Source of the DNA: Anodontia alba
Taxonomy: Eukaryota > Mollusca > Bivalvia > Lucinida > Lucinidae
DNA length: 64,000 bases
Direction of reading: 5' to 3'
Assembly: GCA_964016985.1 (NCBI GenBank)
Contig: OZ024830.1
Coordinates: forward strand, 61,830,550 to 61,894,549
The position numbers were made by a program, and so were the translations under genes. A model generated the notes under the pieces. That model did not search any database, was not told the origin of the DNA, and worked only from the letters and a program-made list of their open reading frames with translations. This document shows, piece by piece, positions 1 to 10,683 of this stretch (position 1 is its first letter; each line of letters begins with the position of its first letter).

Positions 1-1003
1 AAGGCCTACAACCACATACCTTGCATTGTGCTTCTCCTTGATGTACTGAATTAGCAGGTACCTTAACCCGTGACCTTGACCTATATTTCATGCTCCAGTG
101 ACTTTTACACATTTTACGTCAACGTTCCATTATCATTGGGCTGTATGATACGAAAAGTCAGTGCTGAAGATATAGCCATTAGAGGGAATGGGACTAGTCT
201 GGAATATATGTGCCCCACTAGGCACTTTGTCTACATTTTTTTCAACCCAGTTTTCCAAGTAAGCACTGCTAAGAATGAAATAAACTTATTTAATAACCAC
301 ATTCTGATTGTGGCTCCTGTGACTTTTGCGCCAGCAGGTGCGATGACGCCTTCCGCGGAATTCTTGTTTCCACTTACTGCGTGTAGTATTTGCAACCAGG
401 AGAGAATGGGGAAGGATGGAAGGGTCTGGGAGTCTGTGGGATGCCTCTGGGGCATAGTCATTGTAGAAAGAGAGGGATACTGGCCGCTGCCTTCTCATTT
501 GGCTGAACTGTTCTGCTTCGTGGGAAGGTGCTGTCTGTATGACTGACTATTGTCCAGCTGCTGTATCAGTTGCTGCTGTCACTGCTGTAATAGCTATCGC
601 TTGGCTCCTGTCGTTGCCTTTGACCTGAGCCTGATATGATGACTACTACAGTTGCCTCAGCCCCGCACACACCGCTTGTGACAATATACGGCCTTTGCAA
701 AGTTTGGGGAATTAGCTCCAGCTGTATCCTGTTACTGTTTCCTCATTCCCAGTTATGGGGTCCAGTCTGATTAGATTAAAACTTTAATCAGACACGTAAA
801 CTTCCTAACTTCTAATAAACTTCTAAACACAGTTGTAGAATTTCTCAAATTTACCCAGAATTATTCTAAATGTTTATGCCAGATATCACAAATAAAATGT
901 CATGTAAGTAACGTAAATGACAGTTCTTTCCTAAATAAATCTTCTGTCTAAATCTTTCCAAAATAAATCTTCTGTCAAAATCTAACAAAACAGTTTCTCA
1001 ATA
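1..1003. other. No recognisable feature
   Basis: The longest open frame (positions 70-546, plus strand) has no motif I recognise and no neighbouring coding context, so I do not call it a gene. The rest is AT-rich with no repeat architecture that I can name. Confidence 0.5.
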
Positions 1004-1229
1004 TTAACCTTTAAAGCGCCAAGAAAATCTGCATCTGAAAATGTCGTCTGCTTATGTCGTCTGCTGCATCTCCTTGCAAACTTTTCAAACTTACATTTTG
1101 CATATAGGCAAACAGTGTGGACCCAGATCAGACTGATCTGGGTCCAAACTGTTTGCAACAATGACTTTTAAGTAACGGGCAGAAGACAAGGCAGACGACA
1201 ATTGTTGTGATTGGCGCTTTAAGGGTTAA
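1004..1229. mobile_element. piggyBac-type MITE with TTAA ends
   Basis: The two ends are inverted copies: TTAACCTTTAAAGCGCCAA on the left and the complement of TTAACCCTTAAAGCGCCAA on the right, about 19 bp each with one mismatch. TTAA at both edges followed by CCYTT is what piggyBac-like elements leave, so TTAA is probably the target duplication. A second inner palindrome lies at 1109-1155, with arms containing GGACCCAGATCAG and a very short loop. There is no coding capacity in 226 bp, so this would be a non-autonomous element. Confidence 0.75.
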
Positions 1230-1989
1230 GTCACTTCCCTAAATATTATTATTTAGTGGTCAGTTTAGCTAGTCCCTTTTCTCATGCAAATCTGCCTCAA
1301 AGTTCTAACTTAAAATAAATGCTGAGTTCCAAATAACTAAATAATCTACTTCCCTCAGTTTGAATGTCCAAAATATATTATCTTAAGTCCTCAATTCCTG
1401 GCAAAGTCCTAGCACAAATCCAAGTTCACAAATTAAGCTATCTCCAGTTCGGAGAAAGCTGACCCTAGATTCTTGATGCAGCTGACCCTAAATTCTTGAT
1501 GCAGCATGTATGAATACCAGTGATAGACTGAAGATCCGTTGGATTGGATTTAGATTTTTTACACTACCAGGCAACTGAGTCACAGAGGCAGTTCCCTGAA
1601 GATACAGAATTTCGGCCCATCTTAAATATGATTCTTCTCAAACATGTGACATAATTACTCAAGGAAGTTGGGTATGCCAAACGCTCAACATCATAAAAGA
1701 AGTTTGATAAGTGTGGATTAAACTGACCAAAGCCCAGTTTGGCAGGAAGTTGTAATCAGGCAGTACTTAACAAAATCTAAGAGCTCTTTTACCCAGGTTA
1801 ATTTTTATCAATCATGTCATTTCCTTTTGCAAAATTTCACATACAAAATTTAACTAGATTCTGAAGATTTGCACAGAACCTGCATAAAGACAGTATTCAG
1901 ATGATTTATTTTTCCCCAAATCTCGTGGCACCCAGGTATCTTCAATCACCTCAAAGACCATCTTATTTGGAGCTCTGACTGCAACATAA
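1230..1989. other. Unassigned AT-rich DNA
   Basis: No coding signal is seen. Around 1455-1506 a short segment (GCTGACCCTAAATTCTTGATG-like) is tandemly duplicated. Nothing else is recognised. Confidence 0.4.
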
Positions 1990-2213
1990 TATTATTAAAT
2001 GTGATCACTTTTTGTCTGTTGTCTGTCTGTTAACATTTTCAAACAATTTTTCTCTGAAGCCACTGAGCCAATTTTGCTCAAATTTCATGTGGAGCCTCCT
2101 TAGACTGGGGGACAGAAAGATTTCTTAACTGCTTGCGGTCCGTTGACCGACATGGATCCATGCCCATGTATGGTGAAAACCTTTAACAAAAATCTCCAGA
2201 ACCAAGGAGGAGG
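1990..2213 (-). repeat. P3-type tandem-repeat element fragment
   Basis: The segment contains the same ordered phrases as the units at 8.9-10.0 kb: 'gagccaattttgctcaaatttcatgtg', then a GGTCCGTTGACC stretch, then 'cccatgtatggtgaaaacctttaa' and 'ctccagaacc'. A GTCTGT-rich tract at 2013-2030 corresponds to the microsatellite beside the R end of complete elements. It is a single truncated unit. Confidence 0.55.
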
Positions 2214-2300
2214 GGGTGGACAGGGGGGTAGGCATTCCCCACTTCCCTCCCCCCTTACCACCACTTCCCTCCCCCCTTTCCCCCACTTCCCTCCCCCGAG
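2205..2300. repeat. G-rich to C-rich low-complexity tract
   Basis: A GGAGG/GGGGGT purine run is followed by several copies of CACTTCCCTCCCCC. It is low complexity. Open frames here on both strands are artefacts of composition. Confidence 0.7.
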
Positions 2301-2639
2301 CAAATTATTCCCTCCCCTAAATCCGAATTTCTAATATCCCCAACGCTATAATTAAATTCAAACATGACTATGCAATATACATTAATGCAGATTTTGACCC
2401 CAAACTACACACCTAACTTTTGCCCCAAAATCGGATTTCCTTAGCATTTGCACCCCCTTTACAGAATAGCTAAAGATTTGCACCCTCCATTTCAAAAGTC
2501 TGCGTAAGGGCCTGCATATGAGCCATGGAAAACAGGTATCACAAGGTGGTCCGGTCCTAAACTGGTCAAGAACAAAATGTGGTGGGCCTAGGTCCGGGCC
2601 TTAACTAATCCACATTGGCACAAAAACAGTCGTATTAAT

Positions 2640-2965
2640 TGCTGAAATCAAAACTCGAGAATACCATGTAAAACTGCATCTTTTCATATATTTTGATAAG
2701 CATGATCCAACACTTAGGGGTCCGTGAGAACAATAATCTTTTTCGTGGTTTTCTCAAAAGTTGAGTTAAATGTCGAACGTGTGTGGTGGTTGACAAAACA
2801 CGGACCACTCTCGGACACGGACTCATGGACTTACCGACCTATTGACAATACACAGACTGCATGACAAAATAAGACAAATTATTCATGGATACTGACCTAC
2901 AATTCACGGACTTGACAAACCACGGACCCTATTATTGACGGACTTGACAAAGCACGGACCATCAT
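2640..2965. repeat. CGGACC-rich degenerate short repeats (left tract)
   Basis: The motif CACGGACC and variants (ACGGACT, CGGACTTGACAAA) recur at irregular spacing of roughly 15-50 bp. A similar tract lies at 7740-7965. Between them is a broken Ulp1-like protease fragment, so both tracts could be subterminal repeats of one decayed transposon. That link is inference: the motif is in the same orientation in both tracts and no clear terminal inverted repeat was found. Confidence 0.5.
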
Positions 2966-5955
2966 TTAAATTACGAATGCCACTTATGATATATGAAAAA
3001 CTAGAAGTAGTATCAAAATCGGAATAATGTGACCTTATGGATAACGTGACTTTACATTGGCATAGATATTTACATGTACGTTGAAGTAATCCAATAGTAC
3101 AGATTTTTGATACCCATTCTAATGATGTAGGTCTGCACTGGATTTGTTTCTCGAAAGGGCATCTTTCATTTCTGCCCACGCATGGATTTTTCTGAAACTT
3201 TGTATAATAATTAGGCATATGCAACCTATGAAAATATGCTTATTAAATTATATAATAAAAAGCTGGACTCAGGACACAACCTTGACTCACTCCCCCCATG
3301 AGCTGATACCTGTCTCCAAATAAGTATGTCATACATCTTAAGTTTAATTTAGTTTTAAGATTTTTGCACTGTGCTGAATGGTGAACACCATAGTAATTCT
3401 ATTGGTACCACAAAACATTTATATTTAAAGTTAACATTTTCTGATAAATTGATTATAAAAAATCTGAATTTTTTACCAAAAAATGAAAAAAATATCAAAA
3501 TTAAACTTTCAAAATTAATATGTTATAGTCTTTGTCAAGATTTCATACTACCAGGAAAATTTGCTACATATATCCTCTATAGCTGTGCCAAATTTCATAA
3601 AAAGTCAAAACCGGTAACATTGTCATTTTAGGCCTTGAATGGATACAGGTCGATTTTTACAAAATTGACTATTTTGTTACATTGATAAAAAACAGTAGAG
3701 AAAGGCAGTGTTATCAAACACTTCTAACACTTAACAAATCAAAAAGAGTTTAGACAACTCGGAATGAATATATCTTGAGCTACCCATTAAATTTTCATGA
3801 CTTTCTATTACTTACCTTCTATTTATATGGACTCTGACTAACCAACTATTACAAATGTAGACAGCATAACAAATTAAATCTAAAGAAATTCTAATTAACA
3901 AATTAGACTTAACAAAATCTTACCCTTTAATTCATGTCAGCAAATCACTGAGCATTTTGTATAATTACTTCGCAAAAGGCATAAAACTAAAATAGGTATA
4001 AAACAGGGGTATCCATTCCCACCATTACAAAAATAGGCATAAAACAGGGAGATCCATAATCTCCATTGTCATATTAAGAAGATGTGCAAACGTACTATTG
4101 CAAGTAGTTGTTGCTTGTTTGTTTGTTTGTTTGTTTTGAAGAAAGATTTGCATCCCCATCAACAGATTTTTGGAGATTTGCTTCTGGACTGTTGAACTCT
4201 AACCAAACTAAAAATGCTTGAAAAGAAAATAATACCTATAGACTTAACTTCTGATATATCTATAGCTTGCTTGCAAGCCTATATTGTATTTTGAAATTAT
4301 AAACACTGGACCTGTAACATGTTCAAATGTGTCACTTCAATCGGTATTTCCTGCGATCGAATTGACACTGACACTGGAGTTTTTCTCTTTGTTTCAACAG
4401 TTATCTTTGATGACAGCAGCACAGAATACTGTTTATGTGGTCTTAACTTTTGCTATCAGAAAAGCAGATCTATCCTTTCTTCCTTACAGTAAGCATATAT
4501 GAAATTGTTTCTGTTCTGCATAAGTTCTATTCTAGTGCACATAGTTTGACTTAAACAACAAACTGGTGTTCTGTAGTTCTTCATATTAAAGCTTTAAGAT
4601 TTTTCCAAAGGTTGTATGACATTCATATTTTAAGTCATTTGCCTAAGGACTTCCATACTAGTTTGAAACTCCGCCATATGTTAATTAATAAAGGAGTTTA
4701 AAACAGCTAACTTGTGTGGTCTTAATGTGAATCCAAAGGATGTATTGAGTTTTTTAACAGTTTTCATTCATTTCTATGGTATTTAATTAATTCTATTTTC
4801 ACCTTGTCTCTGTTTTTTGTGTTGTAATACATTTTGAAAGGAGGTTTTTAGTATTCAAGTTTTGTTTTAGTTCTTATACTTAAATTCTTTCTTCCATTGA
4901 ATATTTTAGCTGAATATAATTTCATTCTTCTTAATACCAACTGCTCTTACTTTCTTTGTTGTTCTTCGCTGATCATATTTCTGAAAAGTTATTCTTTCAT
5001 TTTAGAAAGAGTACTAAAGTATTTGGTCAGCAAGTGCATAGCTAAAGAAACAGTACTAAGCTTGCATGTGTCCATGTGACACAGACTTAAGTTGTTCATT
5101 ACTAATTGTATTTAAGCTGTAGTGTTTTGTTTTTTTTTCCAATATTGAGTGTCTTCATGTGTGTTTTGTACCAGCTGTGAAATCTTCTGCTGTGGTTTTG
5201 ACAATATTGTGCTTTTTTGTATTTACTAAGCGTGAACAAGTAGTCACAGTATTGCCTGTTTATATCAATTCTTTTTGTTACTCTGCTATTTTTGAGGCAT
5301 TTATCCAGTTTACACCAAAGTTTATAGTTGATTTTTGGACAAGAAGTCCACATTGTTGTATTTACTTAAAGTGATTAGTAGTCACATTGTATTTTTGAGG
5401 CATTTATCCAGTTTACACCAAAGTTTATAGGTGTTTATCGGACAAGAAGTCTTATTATATTGTGTTGTATTTACTGTGTAAAAAGGAATTCAACATAAAT
5501 CTAAATACACATGAAGTGTATCAGTTAAAAAATGAATGCGGTTAGCCGTTTAAAAGAAATACTGGTTTTGTTTTTCAGAACCAATAAATAGTTAGATCTA
5601 AACTAGTAAGGTTGTAGTACCAAAGCATTCATCCAAACTCATAAATCCATTGAAGATTGACAATTCTGAATGTTGAAATCAGCAGATATGGACCCTGAAG
5701 ATTTTAATCAGATGTCCTAGGATAGAATTCATTACTTGGTAAGCAAGTTGTGCCCACCATGCCTATCTGTCAGAACGAGTAACTATAAAGCTAGACCCAG
5801 GTTTCATAATCATCCTCATCAGTTACAAGACTGTTATCTGCGTTTTATCATCTGATAAATACTTCCACAGTCAAGTATTGAAGTGGAATCCTATATATAC
5901 AGATACAGAGGACTAGACTTCGTGTCTGCATGGTCCAGATCATGTAAACGAAAAG
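2966..5955. other. Long AT-rich stretch without recognised gene
   Basis: Only short repeats are visible: an imperfect duplication around 3970-4065 (cataaaac-aggg), a (TTTG)n run near 4110-4135, and a tandem duplication at 5289-5460. Open frames are short and show no protein family signal. Confidence 0.4.
5289..5460. repeat. Tandem duplication, period about 104 bp
   Basis: TTTTTGAGGCATTTATCCAG followed by 'tttacaccaaagtttatag' and 'ggacaagaagtc' occurs at about 5289 and again at about 5393. The two copies diverge after about 60 bp. Confidence 0.75.
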
Positions 5956-5983
5956 TTTTTTTTTTTTTTTTTTTTTTTTTTTT
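5956..5983. repeat. Poly-T run (28 T)
   Basis: An uninterrupted T homopolymer. It could be the tail of an unrecognised retrocopy on the minus strand, but no retrocopy body was identified next to it. Confidence 0.9.
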
Positions 5984-6594
5984 GGACATGGTGTTCAACA
6001 AGGTGCAATTCAGTCAACTGGTTATAAATGAATATGTACAATTATGGTATCAACTTCTTATACAAATCATACTATATCATGGTAATCCAAATTGAAAGCT
6101 ATTGGTAAGTTGACTTTACATGATACTACTTATACATGAGTATTGGGTAATTTCATATTTTGCCGACTCAGGACTATATGTATTCAGGCTGTTCAAACAT
6201 GTTACTGGTCTTCAATTTTTATGAAATTTCATGTGTTTATTCCTAATACATATGGAAATTTTTTATGCTGAAATGGTGTCTTGACAAGAATCGGAACATG
6301 GTAAAATTGCAGATAATATCTGGATGAATACATAACCTGCAGCTGAAATCTGGGGCTACCATTCAACTTACGTTATTGCTCCAACACTATTGCTAAGTAC
6401 ATGAAGCTATCCATAGTATCAAAACATGTACTAATGATGGCCTTAATTAGTAAAACATTCCAGCATTTGGAAAATGAAATCCTGTTTACTGTACGAAGGT
6501 TAATATTAGGGCACCACCTGATTTGGTAGTGGCCGCGTACAAAACACCATAAATTTACAATGGAACTACATTTAAAAGCCAATGCCGCATAATC

Positions 6595-7000
6595 ATCAGT
6601 GTTATACTCTAGGCAACCATTGTGCAGAATTTCATCCAATTCCAAGCGTGGGCAGAAACCAATGTAAATTTCTTATACCGTGTAAGAGCCCCTTTAACTG
6701 CGACGATGATGTTGTCAACTTGTTTGATAGTGCAGGCGGTACTAACATTTCAATTGCCGCTGAAATGGCGATTGCAAACAAGATGTTTGGCCCTATGCCG
6801 AAAATCTTTGTTAGACACTTTAAATGCTCTGTACAAACGAATACAAATGACTGTGGTTTTACACCATTGCAAATATGGTCAGCATCCTCAATGGAATTGA
6901 TCCTAGTGGCATAACCTATACTGTCTCTAAAATTAAAGATCATCTTATCAAAGGATTTGAGAATCAAAACATAACAGTTTATTATCAGTTGTGCTTCATT
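6595..7000 (+). pseudogene. Ulp1-like (C48-type) cysteine protease fragment, broken
   Basis: Translated on the plus strand, the segment runs through DDDVVNLFDS, then VQTNTNDCGF at about 6833-6862, then, after a one-base frame change near 6862, a helix-like stretch beginning YTIANMVSILNGIDPSG. The order 'ydsl...V...Q.N..DCG...IA..' is the C-terminal half of Ulp1/SENP-like proteases, where the Cys of DCG is the nucleophile and the Gln upstream forms the oxyanion hole. Related domains are common at the C-terminus of large DNA-transposon proteins in molluscs. The catalytic His/Trp region upstream is not recognisable, and the frameshift shows it is not functional. The flanking CGGACC tracts suggest it is the relic of a DNA transposon. 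The assignment rests on a short motif, so confidence is moderate. Confidence 0.45.
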
Positions 7001-7016
7001 ATAGCTCGGACCCATC

Positions 7017-7146
7017 AATACCTCGGACCCTTCAAAGTTAGAAGACCTCCAAACGGACCGAACAAATATATATATGTTTACATTTTTACCCCTATTGAAG
7101 CTGAGAGCGAGGGTTGGGATCCTGTAAAAGATAGCTTAAGCCCCCC

Positions 7147-7177
<31 letters not shown>

Positions 7178-7200
7178 AGATACACGCGCGCCCCCGAGTA
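7017..7200. repeat. CGGACC motifs, then (C)n(AC)n microsatellite
   Basis: CGGACC occurs three times between 7017 and 7065. From 7141 there are 23 C residues followed by (AC)n to about 7178 and a short CG-rich tail. Confidence 0.8.
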
Positions 7201-7739
7201 ATCCATTACTGATCATTCCGAGGCGGTACTTTTATTGTGGTACTTTTTGTTAAATGTTATGTAGTGTTTCACTTTCTAATGTTTTACTTTTAACAATTAT
7301 ATATGTATGTTTAAGAAGATAATTCAGTTTATAAGTCTGGGTAACAGAGTTGCCACCATTTTGGGAAAAAAGTTGCCAGCTCTGCTTGCCATCTGTTCAT
7401 TTTGTGGCTGCTTAATTGTATTTGTCTGTCTTTACCTTTGGTGTTGGTGGTTAGATGTGGATTTGACTGTATCAGTTCCTGAGTTCACTTATTCACTTTG
7501 CTTAAAGTGACCGGAATTCCACTGTTTTGTATCTGCCGCATGCCGGATTCTTGCTTTATGTTCACATATTCAAAACGCCAAAAACGGTTTCATCCAAGGT
7601 GACAAAATATCACACATTCAGTACGATAAGTCAAATTATCCAAAAAAAAAATAAAAAAAAATCAAGTGTTTAGATTACAGGTCATAAGAGGCAATCAATT
7701 AAAATTATGATTTATCATTTAGTTATTTTGTAGTTTTCA
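7201..7739. other. Unassigned AT-rich DNA
   Basis: A small open frame at 7307-7510 is hydrophobic and Cys/Trp rich but matches nothing I know. An A-run lies near 7640-7660. Confidence 0.4.
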
Positions 7740-7970
7740 ATTAACTGACCATGTTATTGCTGCTACGGACCATTTACGGACCAATTTTCGGACCATAACT
7801 GACCATTCACGGACCAAGGACTTTTCACAGACGATTTGATTGCGGACCGATGTACGATGCACCATTTACGGACTAATTATGGACTATTCACGGACCACGC
7901 ACTGCTCACGGACCAATTAGCAGCAATTAATACAGACTATTCACGATCACGGACACGGAATGTCTGTTGG
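7740..7970. repeat. CGGACC-rich degenerate short repeats (right tract)
   Basis: At least ten CGGACC/CGGACT variants lie in about 230 bp, often as TTCACGGACCA or TTTACGGACCA. The tract parallels the one at 2640-2965 and ends with GGACACGGAATGTCTGTTGG. Confidence 0.55.
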
Positions 7971-8001
7971 TCCATAAGCCTATGAATGGTGCCTGTTTTG
8001 T

Positions 8002-8312
8002 CACCGGGCAACGTGTGATTGATTTGATTGAGTTGGGGTTTAACGACACGTCAACACTTGTGGGTCATTTTGTGTCGTCTTCCAGAAAAAGGGAGAAAAG
8101 AGATAGGAGACAGTAGAGGAGATAAAAGAGAGGGACAGTGGAGAAAGGAAAATGAATGAAAGTGAAGAAACAGAAGAAATAAAAACATTCTCCCTCTACC
8201 TTTACCTTCTGCAAGGATAGCAGGCCTTGCCCAACTGTAAGCAAACATCAGTTGGACGCCCGGTGACGTACGACACCTTTGCCTCACCCAACTACCCCAC
8301 CGGGCAACGTGT
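8002..8312 (-). mobile_element. SINE-like retroposon with 15-bp target duplication
   Basis: An identical 15-mer CACCGGGCAACGTGT lies at 8002-8016 and 8298-8312 and brackets a 281-bp insert (8017-8297). Read on the minus strand, the insert ends in an AATC-type simple tail (…CAATCAAATCAATC), the usual shape of a SINE 3' end. The segment next to the tail on the plus strand (GTTGGGGTTTAACGACACG) resembles a sequence I know to be very common in mollusc genomes. No clear Pol III B box was found in the head, so a tRNA origin is not claimed. A purine-rich block (GGGAGAAAAGAGATAGGAG) fills the middle. Confidence 0.75.
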
Positions 8313-8388
8313 ATATTCCGTGTTTGGAACACCTATCAGGAAATTCATGTTTGATCTTGAAGATTTTTGTTTTGTTATTTTTCTTTTC

Positions 8389-8415
8389 TTTTTTTTTTTT
8401 TTTTTTTTTTTTTTT
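8389..8415. repeat. Poly-T run
   Basis: About 27 consecutive T, preceded by a T-rich stretch. It has no assignable neighbour. Confidence 0.9.
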
Positions 8416-8754
8416 GGACAGCGCAAAAGTCCATATCCAACTATGAGCAAATAAAACGATTTTCTACGGCAGAAGGATAATTATTTCTAAAAGTGTGGAT
8501 TGCCACCGAAACAACGGCTATTTTGTGAACTTTCGGAATCAAAGGGAAGTAATCAACTAGAGATAAACCGAAATCGGACGTAAACGAAGTCAATGTAAAC
8601 CACGCTTAGCGGAACACTCCTTGTCGGTGAAGTGAAATCAACGCCGGATTCATTGTTAATGTACCTGAATTTACTTCTGTACGTCTATTAGATACTTCTG
8701 ATACCCAATTATTGCATTCAAGTACATAAAAATAGAGTAAAGTCAGTAAAATAC

Positions 8755-8910
8755 AACAAATTTTCGTAAAACACCCAGCCCAAAATTTCCGTACCCCAGC
8801 CCCTCTTCCCCCGCTCCCCGCCCGCTCGTCTCCCGCCCCCTTTATCCCCGATCCCCGCCCCCTTTATCCCGTCCCCGCCTCCCTTATCCCCCCCTCTGTC
8901 CACCCTCTCA
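8755..8910. repeat. C-rich polypyrimidine tract
   Basis: Repeated CCCCGCCC / CCTTTATCCC blocks lie immediately upstream of the P3a element. The minus-strand reading frame through it (Gly/Arg rich) is a composition artefact. Confidence 0.75.
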
Positions 8911-10030
8911 AGGAGGCCTTGTGGCTGAATCTTTGCATAAATCATCAGGGACAGGAGGTCTACAAAACTTGCAACCATTGACATTTGACCTTTTTACAGT
9001 GAGGTCAAGTTTGCTTACCTATGCATTTGTATGGGAAAAGTGTTCAGAATTTCAAACGACTGAAGCCTCTGTGCCAATGTTGCTCAAATTTCATAAGGAG
9101 CCTCCCTTTGGGCAGGGGAATGAAAGGTTGCTAAAATGGTTGTGGTCCATTGACTAAGATGGTCGCCATGCTCATATATGGTAAAAACCTTTCAAAATCT
9201 TCTCCAGAGCAGTGGATGCCTTCAGGCTGAATCATTGCACAAATTAAATCGGGTATAGGAAAAGTCTACCAAAACTACTAAAATGTTGCTACATTGACAT
9301 TTGACCTTTTTATGGCGTGGTGAAGTTTGCTTCTGTACGCATTTGTATAGGCCCCATACATTTATATGGAACTGTGTGGGGAATCCACGTGACCAAATGA
9401 CTAGGTACACAAAGTTTGTTACTATTTTTAGCTCTGCATAAGGTAGGATATTTTAGAATATCTCTATTCATACCAAATGGAATTTGTTCAAATAAAGCGC
9501 AGGTACGCGGAAAATCAAGCTCTCTGGTGGTGTAAGCGCTATTCTGTGATCTAGTCTAATTCTCGAAAACATTCGAAGAATGTTTTTGCTGTCAATCTGG
9601 GCCACTGGGACAATGTACATAAATTTTGACAAAAAACATTCTCCAAATTTTCTTGAGAATCGGACCAGATTGCAGAATAGCGCTTACACCACCAGAAAGA
9701 GCTTGATTTTCCGCGTACTCTGCACTTTATTTGAACAAATTCCATTGGGTATAAATCAAGATCTTCTAAAAACTCCCACCTGACGCGGAGCTAAAAATAG
9801 TAACAAACTGTGCACCTAGTCATTTCCCACACTGTGAAAAAAAACTTGATAATTTCTAATGACTTCTCCTCTCAAGCCTACAGGCCAGTGTTGCTCAAAT
9901 TTCATGTGGAGCCTCCTTGGGGCAGGAGAACAAAAGATTGCTAAAATGGTCTTGGTCCATCGACTAAGGTGGCTGCCATGCCCATATATGGTAAAACCTT
10001 TAAAAATATTCTTCTCCAGAAGCAAATAAG
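8905..10030 (-). repeat. P3a tandem-repeat element, interrupted by a foldback
   Basis: Two or more long units carry in order 'tttgacctttttac', 'gcatttgtatggg', 'gctcaaatttca-ggagcctcc', 'gaccaattgactaagatgg-gccatgc', 'catatatggtaaaaacctttaaaa' and 'ttctccaga'. The same units occur in reverse orientation at 59.98-61.06 kb, where they end in the R terminus. The array here is split by the foldback at 9372-9838. No L or R end is seen. Confidence 0.65.
9372..9838. mobile_element. Foldback element with arms near 200 bp
   Basis: The left arm (about 9372-9570) reappears inverted in the right arm (about 9640-9838). Matching phrases are GTGTGGGGAA / TTCCCACAC, TGACTAGGTACAC / GTGCACCTAGTCA, TTGTTACTATTTTTAGCTC and its complement, AATGGAATTTGTTCAAATAA and its complement, and AGCGCTATTCTG / CAGAATAGCGC. 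The loop is about 70 bp. Overlapping open frames on both strands are the two sides of the palindrome. Confidence 0.8.
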
Positions 10031-10683
10031 CTCTGGGGCCTTATCTTTACACAAATTATGGGGGACATCAAAACTTGATGGTGAGCGTTAGTGTGTCTAG
10101 TAGACACAAAAAAGCTAAATGAGCCGACAGAAAATCCAAAATGGCTGCCGCAACTGCCATCATGAAAATCAATTTTCGACATCTCTTCCCAAACCTTTGG
10201 TTGCTTTGAGCCTAAACTTGCTCAGTAGCAACAGGATGACTTCTGGAAATTTTGTTGATCCGAATTCCAAGATGGCCGCAATGGTTCCACTCCATTGAAC
10301 AAGATGGCCGCCAGAGTTTCAAACATCTTGTTCTTGGCCAATGGCCTGATTTCAAAGTATTTGCACAGAAGTGTTCCGCCAGTGGCCCTCTACCAGAATT
10401 GCTAAAATGGTTCTGCTTGACTGAACAAAATGGTGGCCAGAGCTAAAAATAGAAAAAAAATAGAAAGACCTCCTCTGCGGCCTGTGGCCTGATTTCAAAG
10501 TAATTTCACAAAAGTGTTCCTCTTATGGCCCTTTACCAAAATTGCTAAAATAGTTCCGCTGGGCTGAACAAAATGGCCACCAGAGCTAAAAATAGAAAAA
10601 AAAAATTAAACAATATCTCCTCCTTGGCTAGTGGCTTGGTTTCAAAATGATTTCACAGAACTGTTTCTCATATCCCCTTGTTT
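10031..10683. repeat. Short tandem family with AAATGGCCACCAGAGC units
   Basis: About three diverged units of about 145 bp carry 'gcctgatttcaaagta-ttt-cacagaagtgttcc', then 'aattgctaaaatggttc', then 'gaacaaaatgg-ggccagagctaaaaatagaaaaaaa'. The first part (10140-10300) also has AAGATGGCCGC motifs. No terminus was recognised. Confidence 0.55.

Noticed and set aside
70..546. 158-codon open frame near the start
   Set aside because: No recognisable domain, ordinary composition for this DNA, overlapping frames on the other strand, and no splice or neighbour context.
4284..4502. Possible host exon after a pyrimidine tract and CAG at about 4400
   Set aside because: No protein similarity recognised and no partner exon; too weak to call.
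6632..7018. 128-codon minus-strand open frame
   Set aside because: It is antisense to the plus-strand segment with the DCG protease motif, which explains the sequence better.
2640..7970. Terminal inverted repeat between the CGGACC tracts
   Set aside because: Only a weak TGACAAAACA match could be found when the right tract is inverted, and the CGGACC motifs are in direct orientation.
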